Positions 12,231 to 25,834 of a stretch of 64,000 nucleotides of DNA are shown in pieces. Each line of letters starts with the position of its first letter. The stretch's first letter is position 1. Source of the stretch: Ptiloglossa arizonensis (lineage: Eukaryota; Arthropoda; Insecta; Hymenoptera; Colletidae). The translations under genes and the position numbers were made by a program. The DNA is taken from NCBI RefSeq assembly GCF_051014685.1, contig NW_027478399.1, forward strand, positions 558,001 through 622,000. Direction: 5' to 3'. The notes beneath the pieces are model-generated. The model worked only from the letters and a program-made list of their open reading frames with translations, was not told the DNA's origin and ran no database searches.

Positions 12231-13084
12231 GTTTCTCAACCATTCCGTAATTTCAAACTCCCATATCTCGCGAACGGATTGAGGATCTCGAGAAATTCCT
12301 GTTGCATTTGAAAGTAGAAACACGCCCGATTGCAGTGGTGTGTGTACTTTTCCCCTGGGCCATTCCAGTTATTGGTTTCGAGTATCAGACCAGCGAAAAT
12401 TTTGATGGTTTCTCAACCATTCCTTAACCTCAAAGTCCCATATCTCGCGAACGGATTGACGAACTCGAGAAATTCCTGTTGCATCTGAAAGTAGAAGCTC
12501 GCCCGAATACAGCGGTATGTGTATCTTTGCCCTAGGCCATAGTAGTTATTGGTATCGAGTATCAGAGTTGCGAAAATTTTGATGGTTTCTCAACCATTCC
12601 TTAATTTCAAACTCCCATATCTCGCGAACGGATTGACGATCTCGAGAAATGTCTGTTGCAGCTGAAAGTAGAAACACGCCCGATTACAGTGGTGTGTGTA
12701 CTTTTCCCCTAGGCCATTCCAGTTATTGGTTTCGAGTATCAGACCATCGAAAATTTTGATGGTTTCTCAACCATTCCTTAACCTCAAAGTCCCATATCTC
12801 GCGAACGGATTGACGAACTCGAGAAATTCCTGTTGCTTCTGAAAATAGAAACACGCCCGATTACAATGGTGTGTGTTCTTTTCCCCTAGGCCATAGTAGT
12901 TATTGGTTTCGAGTATCAGACTTGCGAAAATTTTGATAGTTGCTCACGCGTTCCTTAACTTCAAACTCCCATATCTCGCGAACGGATTGACGATCTAGAG
13001 AAATTCCTGTTGGATCTGAAAGTAGAAACACGCCCGATTGCAGTGGTGTGTGTACTTTTCCCCTAGGTCATTCCAGTTATTGGT
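12231..13084. repeat. Monomers related to the 9.9-10.6 kb segment
   Basis: About five monomers. The GAGGATCTCGAG variant at 12281 has its partner at 9980, 2301 bp = 13 x 177 away. Following units share GTATCTTTGCCC and GGTATCGAG (12551). The stretch ends in type C units with TTGATAGTTGCTCACGCG near 12934. Confidence 0.65.
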
Positions 13085-15170
13085 TTCGAGTATCAGACCA
13101 GCGAAAATTTTGATGGTTTCTCAACCATTCCTTAACTTCAAACTCCCATATCTCGCGAACGGATTGACGAACTCGAGAAATTCCTGTTGCATCCGAAAGT
13201 AGAAACTCGCACGATTACAACTGCATGTGTATTTTTTTCCCTAGGCCTTTGTAGTTATTGGTTTCGGGAATCAGACTTGCGAAAATTTTGATGGATTCTC
13301 AACCATTCCTTCACTTCTAACTCCCATATCTGGCGAACGGATTGACGATCTCGAGAAATTCCTGTTGCATCTGAAAGTAGAAACTCGCCCGATTACAACG
13401 GTATGTGTATTTTTCCCCTAGGCCTTTGTAGTTATTGGTTTCGGGAATCAGACTTGCGAAAATTTTGATGGTTCCTCAAACATTCCTTAACTTCAAACTC
13501 CCATATCTCGCGACTGGATTGACGAGCTCGAGAAATTCCTGTTGCATCTGAAAGTAGAAACTCGCCCGATTACAACAGTATGTGTATTTTTCCCCTAGGC
13601 CTTTGTAGTTATTGGTTTCGGGAATCAGACTTGCGAAAATTTTGATGGTTGCTCAAGCGTTCCTTAACTTCAAACTCCCATATCTCGCGAACGGATTGAC
13701 GAACTCGAGAAATTCCTGTTGCGTCTGAAAGTAGAAACTCGCCCGATTACAATGGTGGGTGTACTTTTCCCCTAGGCCATAGTAGTTATTGGTTTCGATA
13801 ATCAGACTTGCGAAAATTTTGATGGTTTCTCAACCATTCCTTAACTTCGAACTCCCATATCTCGCGACTGGATTGACGAGCTCGAGAAATTCCTGTTGCA
13901 TCTGAAAGTAGAAACTCGCCCGATTACAACAGTATGTGTATTTTTCCCCTAGGCCTTTGTAGTTATTGGTTTCGGGAATCAGACTTGCGAAAATTTTGAT
14001 GGTTTCTCAACCGTTCCTTAAATTCAAACTCCCATATCTCGCGAACGGATTCACGAACTCGAGAAATTCCTGTTGCATCTGAAAGTAGAAACTCGCACGA
14101 TTACAACGGCACGCGTATTTTTCCCCTAGGCCTTTGTAGTTATTGGTTTCGGGAATCAGACTTGCGAAAATTTTGAATGTTTCTCAACCATTCCTTAACT
14201 TCGATCTCCCATATCTCGCGAACGCACTGACGAACTCGAGAAATTCTTGTTGCATCTGAAAGCAGAAACTCGCCCGATTACAAGGGTGTGTGTACTTTTC
14301 CCCTAGGCCACTCCAGTTATTGGTTTCGAGTATCAGACCAGCGAAAATTGTGATGGTTTCTCAACATTTCCTTAACTTCAAACTCCCATATCTCGCGAAC
14401 GAATTGACGAACTCGAGAAATTCTTGTTGCATCTGAAAGTAGAAACTCGCCCGATTACAGAGGTATGTGCATTTTTGCCCTAGACCATAGTAGTTATCGG
14501 TATCGAGAATCAGAGTTGCGAAAATTTTGATGGTTTCTCAACCATTCCTTAATTTCAAACTCCCATATCTCGCGAACGGATTGACGATCTCGAGAAATTC
14601 CTGTTGCATCCGAAAGTAGAAACTCGCACGATTACAACTGCATGTGTATTTTTTTCCCTAGGCCTTTGTAGTTATTGGTTTCGGGAATCAGACTTGCGAA
14701 AATTTTGATGGATTCTCAACCATTCCTTCACTTCTAACTCCCATATCTGGCGAACGGATCGACGATCTCGAGAAATTCCTGTTGCATCTGAAAGTAGAAA
14801 CTCGCCCGATTACAACGGTATGTGTATTTTCCCCTAGGCCTTTGTAGTTATTGGTTTCGGGAATCAGACTTGCGAAAATTTTGATGGTTCCTCAAACATT
14901 CCTTAACTTCAAACTCCCATATCTCGCGACTGGATTGACGAGCTCGAGAAATTCCTGTTGCATCTGAAAGTAGAAACTCGCCCGATTACAACAGTATGTG
15001 TATTTTTCCCCTAGGCCTTTGTAGTTATTGGTTTCGGGAATCAGACTTGCGAAAATTTTGATGGTTGCTCAAGCGTTCCTTAACTTCAAACTCCCATATC
15101 TCGCGAACGGATTGACGAACTCGAGAAATTCCTGTTGCGTCTGAAAGTAGAAACTCGCCCGATTACAGCG
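13085..15170. repeat. Eight-monomer spacing repeat
   Basis: The GCATCCGAAAG variant, with ACTGCATGTG and a T7C3 run before TAGG, lies at 13191 and 14608. The distance is 1417 bp, 8 x 177 plus the extra T of the 178-bp unit. It is followed in both copies by GGATTCTCAACC, ATATCTGGCG, GGTTCCTCAAACATTCC with CGCGACTGG, and GGTTGCTCAAGCGTTCC. Copies therefore cover about 13.15-13.75 and 14.57-15.17 kb. Between them are units with CGCACTGACG and an ACGCGT site at 14111. Confidence 0.7.
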
Positions 15171-15225
15171 GTGTGTGTATTTTTGCCCTAGGCCATACTA
15201 GTTATTGGTTTCGTGTATCATGGTT

Positions 15226-16480
15226 GCGAAAATTTTGATGGTTTCTCAACCATTCCTTAACTTCGAACTCCCATATCTCGCGAACGAATTGACGAACTCC
15301 AGAAATTCCTGTTGCATCGGAAAGTAGACACTCGCCCCATTACAATGGTGTGTGTACTTTTCCCCTAGGCCATTCCAGTTATTGGTTTCGAGTATCAGAC
15401 CAGCGAAATTTTTGATGGTTTCTCAACCATTTCTCAACTTCAAACTCCCATATCTCGCGAACGGATTGACGAACTCGAGAAAATCCTGTTGCATCTGAAA
15501 GTAGAAACTCGCACGATTACAACGGCATGTGTATTTTTGCCCTAGGCCATAGTAGTTATTGGTTTCTAGTATCAGACTTGCGAAAATTTTGATGGTTTCT
15601 CAACCGTTCCTTAACTTCAAACTCCCATATCTCGCGAACGGATTCACGATCTCGAGAAATTCCTGTTGCATCTGATAGTAGAAACTCGCTCGATTACAAC
15701 GGCATGTGTATTTTCCCTCTAGGCCTTTGTAGTTATTGGTTTCGGGAATCAGACTTGCGAAAATTTTGATGGTTTCTCAACCATTCCTTAACTTCTAACT
15801 CCCATATCTCGCGAACCGATTGACGATCTCGAGAAATTCCTGTTGCTTCTGAAAGTAGAAACACGCCCGATTACAGTGGTGTGTGTACTTTTCCCCTAGG
15901 CCATTCCAGTTATTGGTTTCGAGTATCAGACCAGCCAAAATTTTGATGGTTTCTCAACCATTCCTTAACTTCAAAGTCCCATATCTCGCGAACGCATTGA
16001 CGAGCTCGAGAAATTCCTGTTGCATCTGAAAGTAGAAACTCGTCCGATTACAATGGTGTGTGTACTTTTCCCCTAGGCCATTCCAGTTATTGGTTTCGAG
16101 TATCAGACCAGGGAAATTTTTGATGGCTTCTCAACCATTCCTTAACTTCAAACTCCCATATCTCGCGAACGGATTGACGAACTCCAGAAATTCCTGTTGC
16201 ATCTGAGAGTAGAAACTCGCCCGATTACAGCGGTATTTGTATTTTTGCCCTAGGCCATAGTAGTTATTGGTTTCGAGTATCATGGTTGCGAAAATTTTGA
16301 TGGTTTCTCAACCATTCCTTAACTTCGAACTCCCATATCTCGCGAACGGATTCACGAACTCGAGAAAATCCTGTTGCATCTGAATGTAGAAACTCGCACG
16401 ATTACAACGGCATGTGTATTTCTGCCCTAGGCCATAGTAGTTATTGGTTTCGAGTATCAGACTTGCGAAAATTTTGATGG
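15226..16480. repeat. Seven-monomer block, copy 2 of 5
   Basis: Same marker order as 10977-12230, 4249 bp downstream (24 monomers plus one base). Small differences include TTTCTAGTATCAG near 15565, CTCAACCATTTCTCAAC near 15422, and GATGGCTTCTC near 16123, the last shared with the 20.7 and 24.0 kb copies. Copy 2 is therefore closer to copies 3 and 4 than copy 1 is. Confidence 0.8.
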
Positions 16481-16619
16481 TTTCTCAACCATTCCTTAAT
16501 TTCAAACTCCCATATCTCGCGAACGAATTGACGAACTCGAGAAATTCCAGTTGCATATGAAAGTAGAAACACGCCCGATTACAATGGTGTGTGTACTTTT
16601 CCCCTAGGCCATAGTAGTT

Positions 16620-17755
16620 ATTGGTTTCGAGTATCAGACTTGCGAAAATTTTGATGGTTTCTCAACAATTCCTTAATTTCAAACTCCCATATCTCGGGAA
16701 CGGATTGACGATCTCGAGAAATTCCTGTTGCATCTGAATGTAGAAACTCGCCCGATTACAACGGTATGTTTATTTTTCCCCTAGGCCTTTGTAGTTATTG
16801 GTTTCGGGAATCAGACTTGCGAAAATTTTGATGGTTCCTCAAACATTCCTTAACTTCAAACTCCCATATCTCGCGAATGGATTGACGAACTCGAAAAATT
16901 CCTGTTGCATCTGAAAGTAGAAACTCGCCCGATTACAATGGTGTGTGTACTTTTCCCCTAGGCCATAGTAGTTATTGGTTTCGAGTATCAGACTTGCGAA
17001 AATTTTGATGGTTGCTCAAGCGTTCCTTAACTTGAAACTCCCATATCTCGCGAACGGATTGACGAACTCGAGAAATACCTGTTGCATCTGAAAGTAGAAA
17101 CTCGCCCGATTACAATGGTGTGTGTACTTTTCCCCTAGGCCATAGTAGTTATTGTTTTCGATTATCAGACTTGCGAAAATTTTGATGGTTTCTCAACCAT
17201 TCCTTCACTTCTAACTCCCATATCTGGCGAGCGGATTGACGATCACGAGAAATTCCTGTTGCATCTCAAAGTAGAAACACGCCCGATTACAGTGGTGTGC
17301 GTACTTTTCCCCTAGGCCATTCCAGTTATTGGTTTCGAGAATCAGACCAGCGACAATTTTGATGGTCTCTCAACCATTCCTTAATTTCAAACTCCCACAT
17401 CTCGGGAACGGATTGACGATCTCGAGAAATTCCTGTTGCATCTGAAAGTAGAAACTCGCCCGATTACAACGGTATGTGTACTTTTCCCCTAGGCCATAGT
17501 AGTTATTGGTTTCGAGTATCAGACTTGCGAAAATTTTGATGGTTTCTCAACCATTCCTTAACTTCGAACTCCCATATCTGGCGAACGGATTGACGATCTC
17601 GAGAAATTCCTGTTGCATCTGAAAGTAGAAACTCGCCGGAATACAGCGGAAAGTGTACTTTTCCCCTTGGACATAGTAGTTATTGGTTTCGACTATCAGA
17701 CTTGCGAAAATTTTGATGGTTTCTCAACCATTCCTTAACTTCGAACTCCCATAGC
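16620..17755. repeat. Block with a sister copy 160 monomers away
   Basis: The marker ACTTGAAACTCCC (its CTTGAAAC at 17031 and 45342) is otherwise absent. The offset is 28311 bp, 160 x 177 minus 9, which equals the net length change between the two sites. Both copies continue with GTTATTGTTTTCGATTATC, CTTCACTTCTAAC with ATATCTGGCG, CCACATCTCGGGAACG, and the CGCCGGAATACAGCGG unit. They part near 17755 / 46065. Confidence 0.75.
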
Positions 17756-18500
17756 TCGCGAACGCACTGACGAACTCGAGAAATTCTTGTTGCATCTGAA
17801 AGCAGAAACTCGCCCGATTACAAGGGTGTTTGTACTTTTCCCCTAGGCCACTCCAGTTATTGGTTTCGAGTATCAGACCAGCGAAAATTGTGATGGTTTC
17901 TCAACATTTCCTTAACTTCAAACTCCCATATCTCGCGAACGCACTGGCGATCTCGAGAAATTCCTGTTGCATCTGAAAGTAGAAACTCGCCCGATTACAA
18001 CGGTATGTGTATTTTTCCCCTAGGCCTTTGTAGTTATTGGTTTCGAGTATCAGACCAGCGAAAATTTTGATGGTTTCTCAACCATTCCTTAACTTCAAAC
18101 TCCCATATCTCGAGAACGGATTGACGAACTCGAGAAATTCCTGTTTCACCTGAAAGCAGAAACTCGCCCGATTACAGCGGTGTGTGTATTTTTGCCCTAG
18201 GCCATAGTAGTTATTGGTTTCGAGTATCAGACCTGCGAAAATTTTGATGGTTTCTCAAACGTTCCTTAACTTCAAACTCCCATATCTCGCGAACGGATTG
18301 ACGAACTCGAGAAATTCCTGTTGCATCTGAAAGTAGAAACTCGCCCGATTACTATGGTGTGTGTACTTTTCCCCTAGGCCTTTGTAGTTATTGGTTTCGG
18401 GAATCAGACTTGCGAAAATTTTGATGGTTTCTCAACCATTCCTTAATTTCAAACTCCCATATCTCGGGAACGGATTGACGATCTCGAGGAATTCCTGTTG
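17560..18500. repeat. Block with a sister copy 65 monomers away
   Basis: Units with GGAATACAGCGG plus CCCCTTGGACATAG, ATAGCTCGCGAACGCACTG, ACAAGGGTGTTTG, AACATTTCCTTAAC and CGAACGCACTGGCGATC reappear in the same order at about 29.06-30.0 kb. The marker GCACTG is at 17941 and 29436. The offset of 11495 is 65 x 177 minus 10, again the net length change between them. Confidence 0.75.
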
Positions 18501-18598
18501 CATGTGAAAGTAGAAACACGCCCGATTACAATGGTGTGTGTTCTTTTCCCCTAGGCCATAGTAGTTATTGGTTTCGAGTATCAGACTTGCGAAAATTT

Positions 18599-20884
18599 TG
18601 ATGGTGCTCAAGCGTTCCTTAACTTCAAACCTCCTATATCTCGCGAACGGATTCACGAACTCGAGAAATTCCTGTTGCATCTGAAAGTAGAAACTCGCAC
18701 GATTACAACGGCATATGTATTTTCCCCTAGGCCTTTGTAGTTATTGGTTTCGGGAATCAGACTTGCGAAAATTTTGATGGTTTCTCAACCATTCCATCAC
18801 TTCTAACTCCATATCTGGCGAACGGATTGACGACCTCGAGAAATTCCTGTTGCATCTCAAAGTAGAAACACGCCCGATTACAGTGGTGTGTGTACTTTTC
18901 CCCTAGGCCATTCAGTTATTGGGTTCGAGAATCAGACCAGCGAAAATTTGATGATCTCTCAACCATTCCTTAATTTCAAACTCCCACATCTCGGGAACGG
19001 ATTGACGATCTCGAGAAATTCCTGTTGCATGTGAAAGTAGAAACACGCCCGATTACAATGGTGTGTGTTCTTTTCCCTGGGCCATAGTAGTTATTGGTTT
19101 CGAGTATCAGACTTGCGAAAATTTTGATGGTTGCTCAAGCGTTCCTTAACTTCAAACTCCCATATCTCGCGAACGGATTGACGAACTCGAGAAATCCTGT
19201 TGCATCCGAAAGTAGAAACTCGCACGATTACAACTGCATGTGTATTTTTTCCCTAGGCCTTTGTAGTTATTGGTTAGGGAATTAGACTTGCGAAAATTTT
19301 GACGGATTCTCAACCATTCCTTCACTTGTAACTCCCATATCTGGCGAACGGATTGACGATCTCGAGAAATTCCTGTTGCATCTGAAAGTAGAAACTCGCC
19401 CGATTACAACGGTATGTGTATTTTCCCCTAGGCCTTTGTAGTTATTGGTTTCGGGAATCAGACTTGCGAAAATTTTGATGGTTCCTCAAACATTCCTTAA
19501 CTTCAAACTCCCATATCTCTCGACTGGATTGACGAGCTCGAGAAATCCTGTTGCATCTGAAAGTAGAAACTCGCCCGATTACAACAGTATGTGTATTTTT
19601 CCCCTAGGCCTTTGTAGTTATTGGTTTCGGGAATCAGACTTGCGAAATTTTGATGGTTGCTCAAGCGTTCCTTAACTTCAAACCTCCCATATCTCGCGAA
19701 CGGATTGACGAACTCGAGAAATTCCTGTTGCGTCTGAAAGTAGAAACTCGCCCGATTGCAACGGCACGCGTATTTTTCCCCTAGGCCTTTGTAGTTATTG
19801 GTTTCGGGAATCAGACTTGCGAAAATTTTGATGGTTTCTCAACCATTCCTTAACTTCAATCTCCCATATCTCGCGAACGCACTGACGAACTCGAGAAATT
19901 CTTGTTGCATCTGAAGCAGAAACTCGCCCGATTACAAGGGTGTGTGTACTTTTCCCCTAGGCCACTCCAGTTATTGGTTTCGAGTATCAGACCAGCGAAA
20001 ATTGTGATGGTTTCTCAACATTTCCTTAACTTCAAACTCCATATTTCGCGAACGAATTGACGAACTCGAGAAATTCTTGTTGCATCTGAAAGTAGAAACT
20101 CGCCCGATTACAGAGGTATGTGCATTTTTGTCCTAGGCCATAGTAGTTATTGGTATCGAGAATCAGAGTTGCGAAAATTTTGATGGTTTCTCAACCATTC
20201 CTTAATTTCAAACTCCCATATCTCGCGAACGGATTGACGATCTCGAGAAATTCCTGTTGCATCTGAAAGTAGAAACACGCCCGATTGCAGTGGTGTGTGT
20301 ACTTTTCCCCTGGGCCATTCCAGTTATTGGTTTCGAGTATCAGACCAGCGAAAATTTTGATGGTTTCTCAACCATTTCTTAAATTCAAACTCCCATATCT
20401 CGCGAACGGTTTGACGAACTCGAGGAATTCCTGTTGCATCTGAAAGTAGAAACTCGCCCGATTACAATGGTGTGTGTACTTTTCCCCTAGGCCATTCCAG
20501 TTATTGGTTTCGAGTATCAGAATAGCGAAATTTTTGATGGTTTCTCAATCATTCCTTAACTTCAAACTCCCATATCTCGCGAACGGGTTGACGAACTCGA
20601 GAAATTCCTGTTGCATCTGAAACTAGAAACTCGCCCGATTACAGCGGTGTGTGTATTTTTGCCCTAGGCCATACTAGTTATTGGTTTCGTGTATCATGGT
20701 TGCGAAAATTTTGATGGTTTCTCAACCATTCCTTAACTTCGAACTCCCATATCTCGCGAACGAATTGACGAACTCCAGAAATTCCTGTTGCATCGGAAAG
20801 TAGAAACTCGCCCCATTACAATGGTGTGTGTACTTTTCCCCTAGGCCATTCCAGTTATTGGTTTCGAGTATCAGACCAGCGAAA
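18599..20884. other. Cluster of one-base indels, possible consensus error
   Basis: I count 14 one-base losses and 2 gains relative to 177-bp units in this 2.3-kb stretch, plus one T7 run shortened to T6. Examples are TCAAACCTCC (18630), AACTCCATATC (18806 and 20038), CATTCAGTTATT (18909), CGAAAATTTGATG (18941), GAGAAATCCTG at two sites, CTGAAGCAG (19911) and GCGAAATTTTGATGG. Nearly all fall in runs of two or more identical bases. The sister copies at 22-24 kb have full-length runs. The rest of the window has about 17 such events in 61.7 kb. Confidence 0.8.
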
Positions 20885-22293
20885 TTTTGATGGTTTCTCA
20901 ACCATTTCTCAACTTCAAACTCCCATATCTCGCGAACGGATTGACGAACTCGAGAAAATCCTGTTGCATCTGAAAGTAGAAACTCGCACGATTACAACGG
21001 CATGTGTATTTTTGCCCTAGGCCATAGTAGTTATTGGTTTCTAGTATCAGACTTGCGAAAATTTTGATGGTTTCTCAACCGTTCCTTAACTTCAAACTCC
21101 CATATCTCGCGAACGGATTCACGATCTCGAGAAATTCCTGTTGCATCTGAAAGTAGAAACTCGCTCGATTACAACGCCATGTGTATTTTTCCTCCAGGCC
21201 TTTGTAGTTATTGGTTTCGGGAATCAGACTTGCGAAAATTTTGATGGTTTCTCAACCATTCCTTAACTTCTAACTCCCATATCTCGCGAACGGATTGACG
21301 ATCTCGAGAAATTCCTGTTGCTTCTGAAAGTAGAAACACGCCCGATTACAGTGGTGTGTGTACTTTTCCCCTAGGCCATTCCAGTTATTGGTTTCGAGTA
21401 TTAGACCAGCCAAAATTTTGATGGTTTCTCAACCATTCCTTAACTTCAAAGTCCCATATCTCGCGAACGCATTGACGAGCTCGAGAAATTCCTGTTGCAT
21501 CTGAAAGTAGAAACTCGTCCGATTACAATGGTGTGTGTACTTTTCCCCTAGGCCATTCCAGTTATTGGTTTCGAGTATCAGACCAGGGAAATTTTTGATG
21601 GCTTCTCAACCATTCCTTAACTTCAAACTCCCATATCTCGCGAACTGATTGACGAACTCCAGAAATTCCCGTTGCATCTGAAAGTAGAAACTCGCCCGAT
21701 TACAGCGGTATTTGTATTTTTGCCCTAGGCCATAGTAGTTACTGGTTTCGAGTATCATGGTTGCGAAAACTTTGATGGTTTCTCAACCATTCCTTAACTT
21801 CGAAATCCCATATCTCGCGAACGAATTGACGAACTCGAGAAATTCCAGTTGCATCTGAAAGTAGAAACACGCCCGATTACAATGGTGTGTGTACTTTTCC
21901 CCTAGGCCATAGTAGTTATTGGTTTCGAGTATCAGACTTGCGAAAATTTTGATGGTTTCTCAACCATTCCTTAATTTCAAACTCCCATATCTCGGGAACG
22001 GATTGACGATCTCGAGAAATTCCTGTTGCATCTGAAAGTAGAAACTCGCCCGATTACAACGGTATGTGTATTTTTCCCCTAGGCCTTTGTAGTTATTGGT
22101 TTCGGGAATCAGACTTGCGAAAATTTTGATGGTTCCTCAAACATTCCTTAACTTCAAACTCCCATATCTCGCGAATGGATTGACGAGCTCGAGAAATTCC
22201 TGTTGCATCTGAAAGTAGAAACTCGCACGATTACAACGGCATGTGTATTTTTCCCCTAGGCCTTTGTAGTTATTGGTTTCGGGAATCAGACTT
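18765..22293. repeat. 20-monomer higher-order unit, copy 1
   Basis: Starts at a unit with ATATCTGGCG and GACGACCTCGAG (18831) and runs to the matching unit at 22294. Shared rare markers with copy 2 include GGAATTAGAC with TTTTGACGGATTCTC (19277 / 22813). The true length is 20 monomers, but this copy is only 3529 bp because of the one-base losses described separately. The five-copy block starting at 20702 lies inside it. Confidence 0.75.
20702..21780. repeat. Seven-monomer block, copy 3 of 5 (shortened)
   Basis: Same marker order as the 15.2-kb copy (5476 bp upstream). At its end the ATCATGGTTGCG unit passes directly into CGAAATCCC with GAATTGACGAACTCGAG and TTCCAGTTGC, skipping a monomer present at 16.3-16.5 kb. 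The 24.07-kb copy has the same fusion, so the loss preceded duplication of the 20-monomer unit. Confidence 0.75.
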
Positions 22294-25200
22294 GCGAAAA
22301 TTTTGATGGTTTCTCAACCATTCCTTCACTTCTAACTCCCATATCTGGCGAACGGATTGACGACCTCGAGAAATTCCTGTTGCATCTCAAAGTAGAAACA
22401 CGCCCGATTACAGTGGTGTGTGTACTTTTCCCCTAGGCCATTCCAGTTATTGGTTTCGAGAATCAGACCAGCGAAAATTTTGATGGTCTCTAAACCATTC
22501 CTTAATTTCAAACTCCCACATCTCGGGAACGGATTGACGATCTCGAGAAATTCCTGTTGCATCTGAATGTATAAACTCGCCCGATTACAATGGTGTGTGT
22601 TCTTTTCCCCTGGGCCATAGTAGTTATTGGTTTCGAGTATCAGACTTGCGAAAATTTTGATGGTTGCTCAAGCGTTCCTTAACTTCAAACTCCCATATCT
22701 CGCGAACGGATTGACGAACTCGAGAAATTCCTGTTGCATCCGAAAGTAGAAACTCGCACGATTACAACTGCATGTGTATTTTTTTCCCTAGGCCTTTGTA
22801 GTTATTGGTTTCGGGAATTAGACTCGCGAAAATTTTGACGGATTCTCAACCATTCCTTCACTTGTAACTCCCATATCTGGCGAACGGATTGACGATCTCG
22901 AGAAATTCCTGTTGCATCTGAAAGTAGAAACTCGCCCGATTACAACGGTATGTGTATTTTTCCCCTAGGCCTTTGTAGTTATTGGTTTCGGGAATCAGAC
23001 CTGCGAAAATTTTGATGGTTCCTCAAACATTCCTTAACTTCAAACTCCCATATCTCTCGACTGGATTGACGAGCTCGAGAAATTCCTGTTGCATCTGAAA
23101 GTAGAAACTCGCCCGATTACAACAGTATGTGTATTTTTCCCCTAGGCCTTTGTAGTTATTGGTTTCGGGAATCAGACTTGCGAAAATTTTGATGGTTGCT
23201 CAAGCGTTCCTTAACTTCAAACTCCCATATCTCGCGAACGGATTGACGAACTCGAGAAATTCCTGTTGCGTCTGAAAGTAGAAACTCGCCCGATTACAAT
23301 GGTGGGTGTACTTTTCCCCTAGGCCATAGTAGTTATTGGTTTCGATAATCAGACTTGCGAAAATTTTTATGGTTTCTCAACCATTCCTTAACTTCGAACT
23401 CCTATATTTCGCGAACGGATTCACGAACTCGAGAAATTCCTGTTGCATCTGAAAGTAGAAACTCGCACGATTACAACGGCACGCGTATTTTTCCCCTAGG
23501 CCTTTGTAGTTATTGGTTTCGGGAATCAGACTTGCGAAAATTTTGATGGTTTCTCAACCATTCCTTAACTTCGAACTCCCATATCTGGCGAACGGATTGA
23601 CGATCTCGAGAAATTCCTGTTGCATCTGAAAGTAGAAACTCGCCGGAATACAGCGGAAAGTGTACTTTTCCCCTTGGACATAGTAGTTATTGGTTTCGAT
23701 TATCAGACTTGCGAAAATTTTGATGGTTTCTCAACCATTCCTTAACTTCGAACTCCCATAGCTCGCGAACGCACTGACGAACTCGAGAAATTCTTGTTGC
23801 ATCTGAAAGCAGAAACTCGCCCGATTACAAGGGTGTTTGTACTTTTCCCCTAGGCCACTCCAGTTATTGGTTTCGAGTATCAGACCAGCGAAAATTGTGA
23901 TGGTTTCTCAATCATTCCTTAACTTCAAACTCCCATATCTCGCGAACGGGTTGACGAACTCGAGAAATTCCTGTTGCATCTGAAACTAGAAACTCGCCCG
24001 ATTACAGCGGTGTGTGTATTTTTGCCCTAGGCCATACTAGTTATTGGTTTCGTGTATCATGGTTGCGAAAATTTTGATGGTTTCTCAACCATTCCTTAAC
24101 TTCGAACTCCCATATCTCGCGAACGAATTGACGAACTCCAGAAATTCCTGTTGCATCGGAAAGTAGAAACTCGCCCCATTACAATGGTGTGTGTACTTTT
24201 CCCCTAGGCCATTCCAGTTATTGGTTTCGAGTATCAGACCAGCGAAATTTTTGATGGTTTCTCAACCATTTCTCAACTTCAAACTCCCATATCTCGCGAA
24301 CGGATTGACGAACTCGAGAAAATCCTGTTGCATCTGAAAGTAGAAACTCGCACGATTACAACGGCATGTGTATTTTTGCCCTAGGCCAGAGTAGTTATTG
24401 GTTTCTAGTATCAGACTTGCGAAAATTTTGATGGTTTCTCAACCGTTCCTTAACTTCAAACTCCCATATCTCGCGAACGGATTCACGATCTCGAGAAATT
24501 CCTGTTGCATCTGAAAGTAGAAACTCGCTCGATTACAACGCCATGTGTATTTTTCCTCCAGGCCTTTGTAGTTATTGGTTTCGGGAATCAGACTTGCGAA
24601 AATTTTGATGGTTTCTCAACCATTCCTTAACTCCTAACTCCCATATCTCGCGAACGGATTGACGATCTCGAGAAATTCCTGTTGCTTCTGAAAGTAGAAA
24701 CACGCCCGATTACAGTGGTGTGTGTACTTTTCCCCTAGGCCATTCCAGTTATTGGTTTCGAGTATCAGACCAGCCAAAATTTTGATGGTTTCTCAACCAT
24801 TCCTTAACTTCAAAGTCCCATATCTCGCGAACGCATTGACGAGCTCGAGAAATTCCTGTTGCATCTGAAAGTAGAAACTCGTCCGATTACAATGGTGTGT
24901 GTACTTTTCCCCTAGGCCATTCCAGTTATTGGTTTCGAGTATCAGACCAGGGAAATTTTTGATGGCTTCTCAACCATTCCTTAACTTCAAACTCCCATAT
25001 CTCGCGAACTGATTGACGAACTCCAGAAATTCCTGTTGCATCTGAAAGTAGAAACTCGCCCGATTACAGCGGTATTTGTATTTTTGCCCTAGGCCATAGT
25101 AGTTACTGGTTTCGAGTATCATGGTTGCGAAAACTTTGATGGTTTCGCAACCATTCCTTAACTTCGAAATCCCATATCTCGCGAACGAATTGACGAACTC

Positions 25201-25834
25201 GAGAAATTCCAGTTGCATCTGAAAGTAGAAACACGCCCGATTACAATGGCGTGTGTACTTTTCCCCTAGGCCATAGTAGTTATTGGTTTCGAGTATCAGA
25301 CTTGCGAAAATTTTGATGGTTTCTCAACCATTCCTTAATTTCAAACTCCCATATCTCGGGAAGGGATTGACGATCTCGAGAAATTCCTGTTGCATCTGAA
25401 AGTAGAAACTCGCCCGATTACAACGGTATGTGTATTTTTCCCCTGGGCCTTTGTAGTTATTGGTTTCGGGAATCAGACTTGCGAAAATTTTGATGGTTCC
25501 TCAAACATTCCTTAACTTCAAACTCCCATATCTCGCGAATGGATTGACGAGCTCGAGAAATTCCTGTTGCATCTGAAAGTAGAAACACGCCCGATTACAA
25601 TGGTGTGTGTACTTTTCCCCTAGGCCATAGTAGTTATTGGTTTCGAGTATCAGACTTGCGAAAATTTTGATGGTTTCTCAACCATTCCTTAACCTCGAAC
25701 TCCTATATCTCGCGAACGGATTCACGAACTCGAGAACTTCCTGTTGCATCTGAAAGTAGAAACTCGCACGATTACAACGGCATGTGTATTTTTCCCCTAG
25801 GCCTTTGTAGTTATTGGTTTCGGGAATCAGACTT
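22294..25834. repeat. 20-monomer higher-order unit, copy 2
   Basis: Begins at 22294. The same junction recurs at 25835, 3541 bp later (20 x 177 plus the extra T of a T7C3 run at 22780). TAAACCATTCC is at 22491 and 26032, exactly 3541 apart. After about 26.16 kb the third copy breaks off and different monomers follow. Copy 2 has one monomer fewer than copy 1 between its start and some internal markers (TTTCGTGTATC 20689 / 24052 are 19 monomers apart), so internal exchange has occurred. Confidence 0.75.
24065..25145. repeat. Seven-monomer block, copy 4 of 5 (shortened)
   Basis: 3363 bp (19 monomers) after copy 3 and very similar to it, with the same terminal fusion near 25.15 kb. It retains full-length homopolymer runs where copy 3 lost a base (for example GCGAAATTTTTGATGG near 24242 against 20881). 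Confidence 0.8.

Noticed and set aside
18432..18680. Open frame bridging 18.43-18.68 kb as a possible small gene
   Set aside because: It depends on one-base indels at 18604 and 18630 that may be sequencing errors; sister units read differently.
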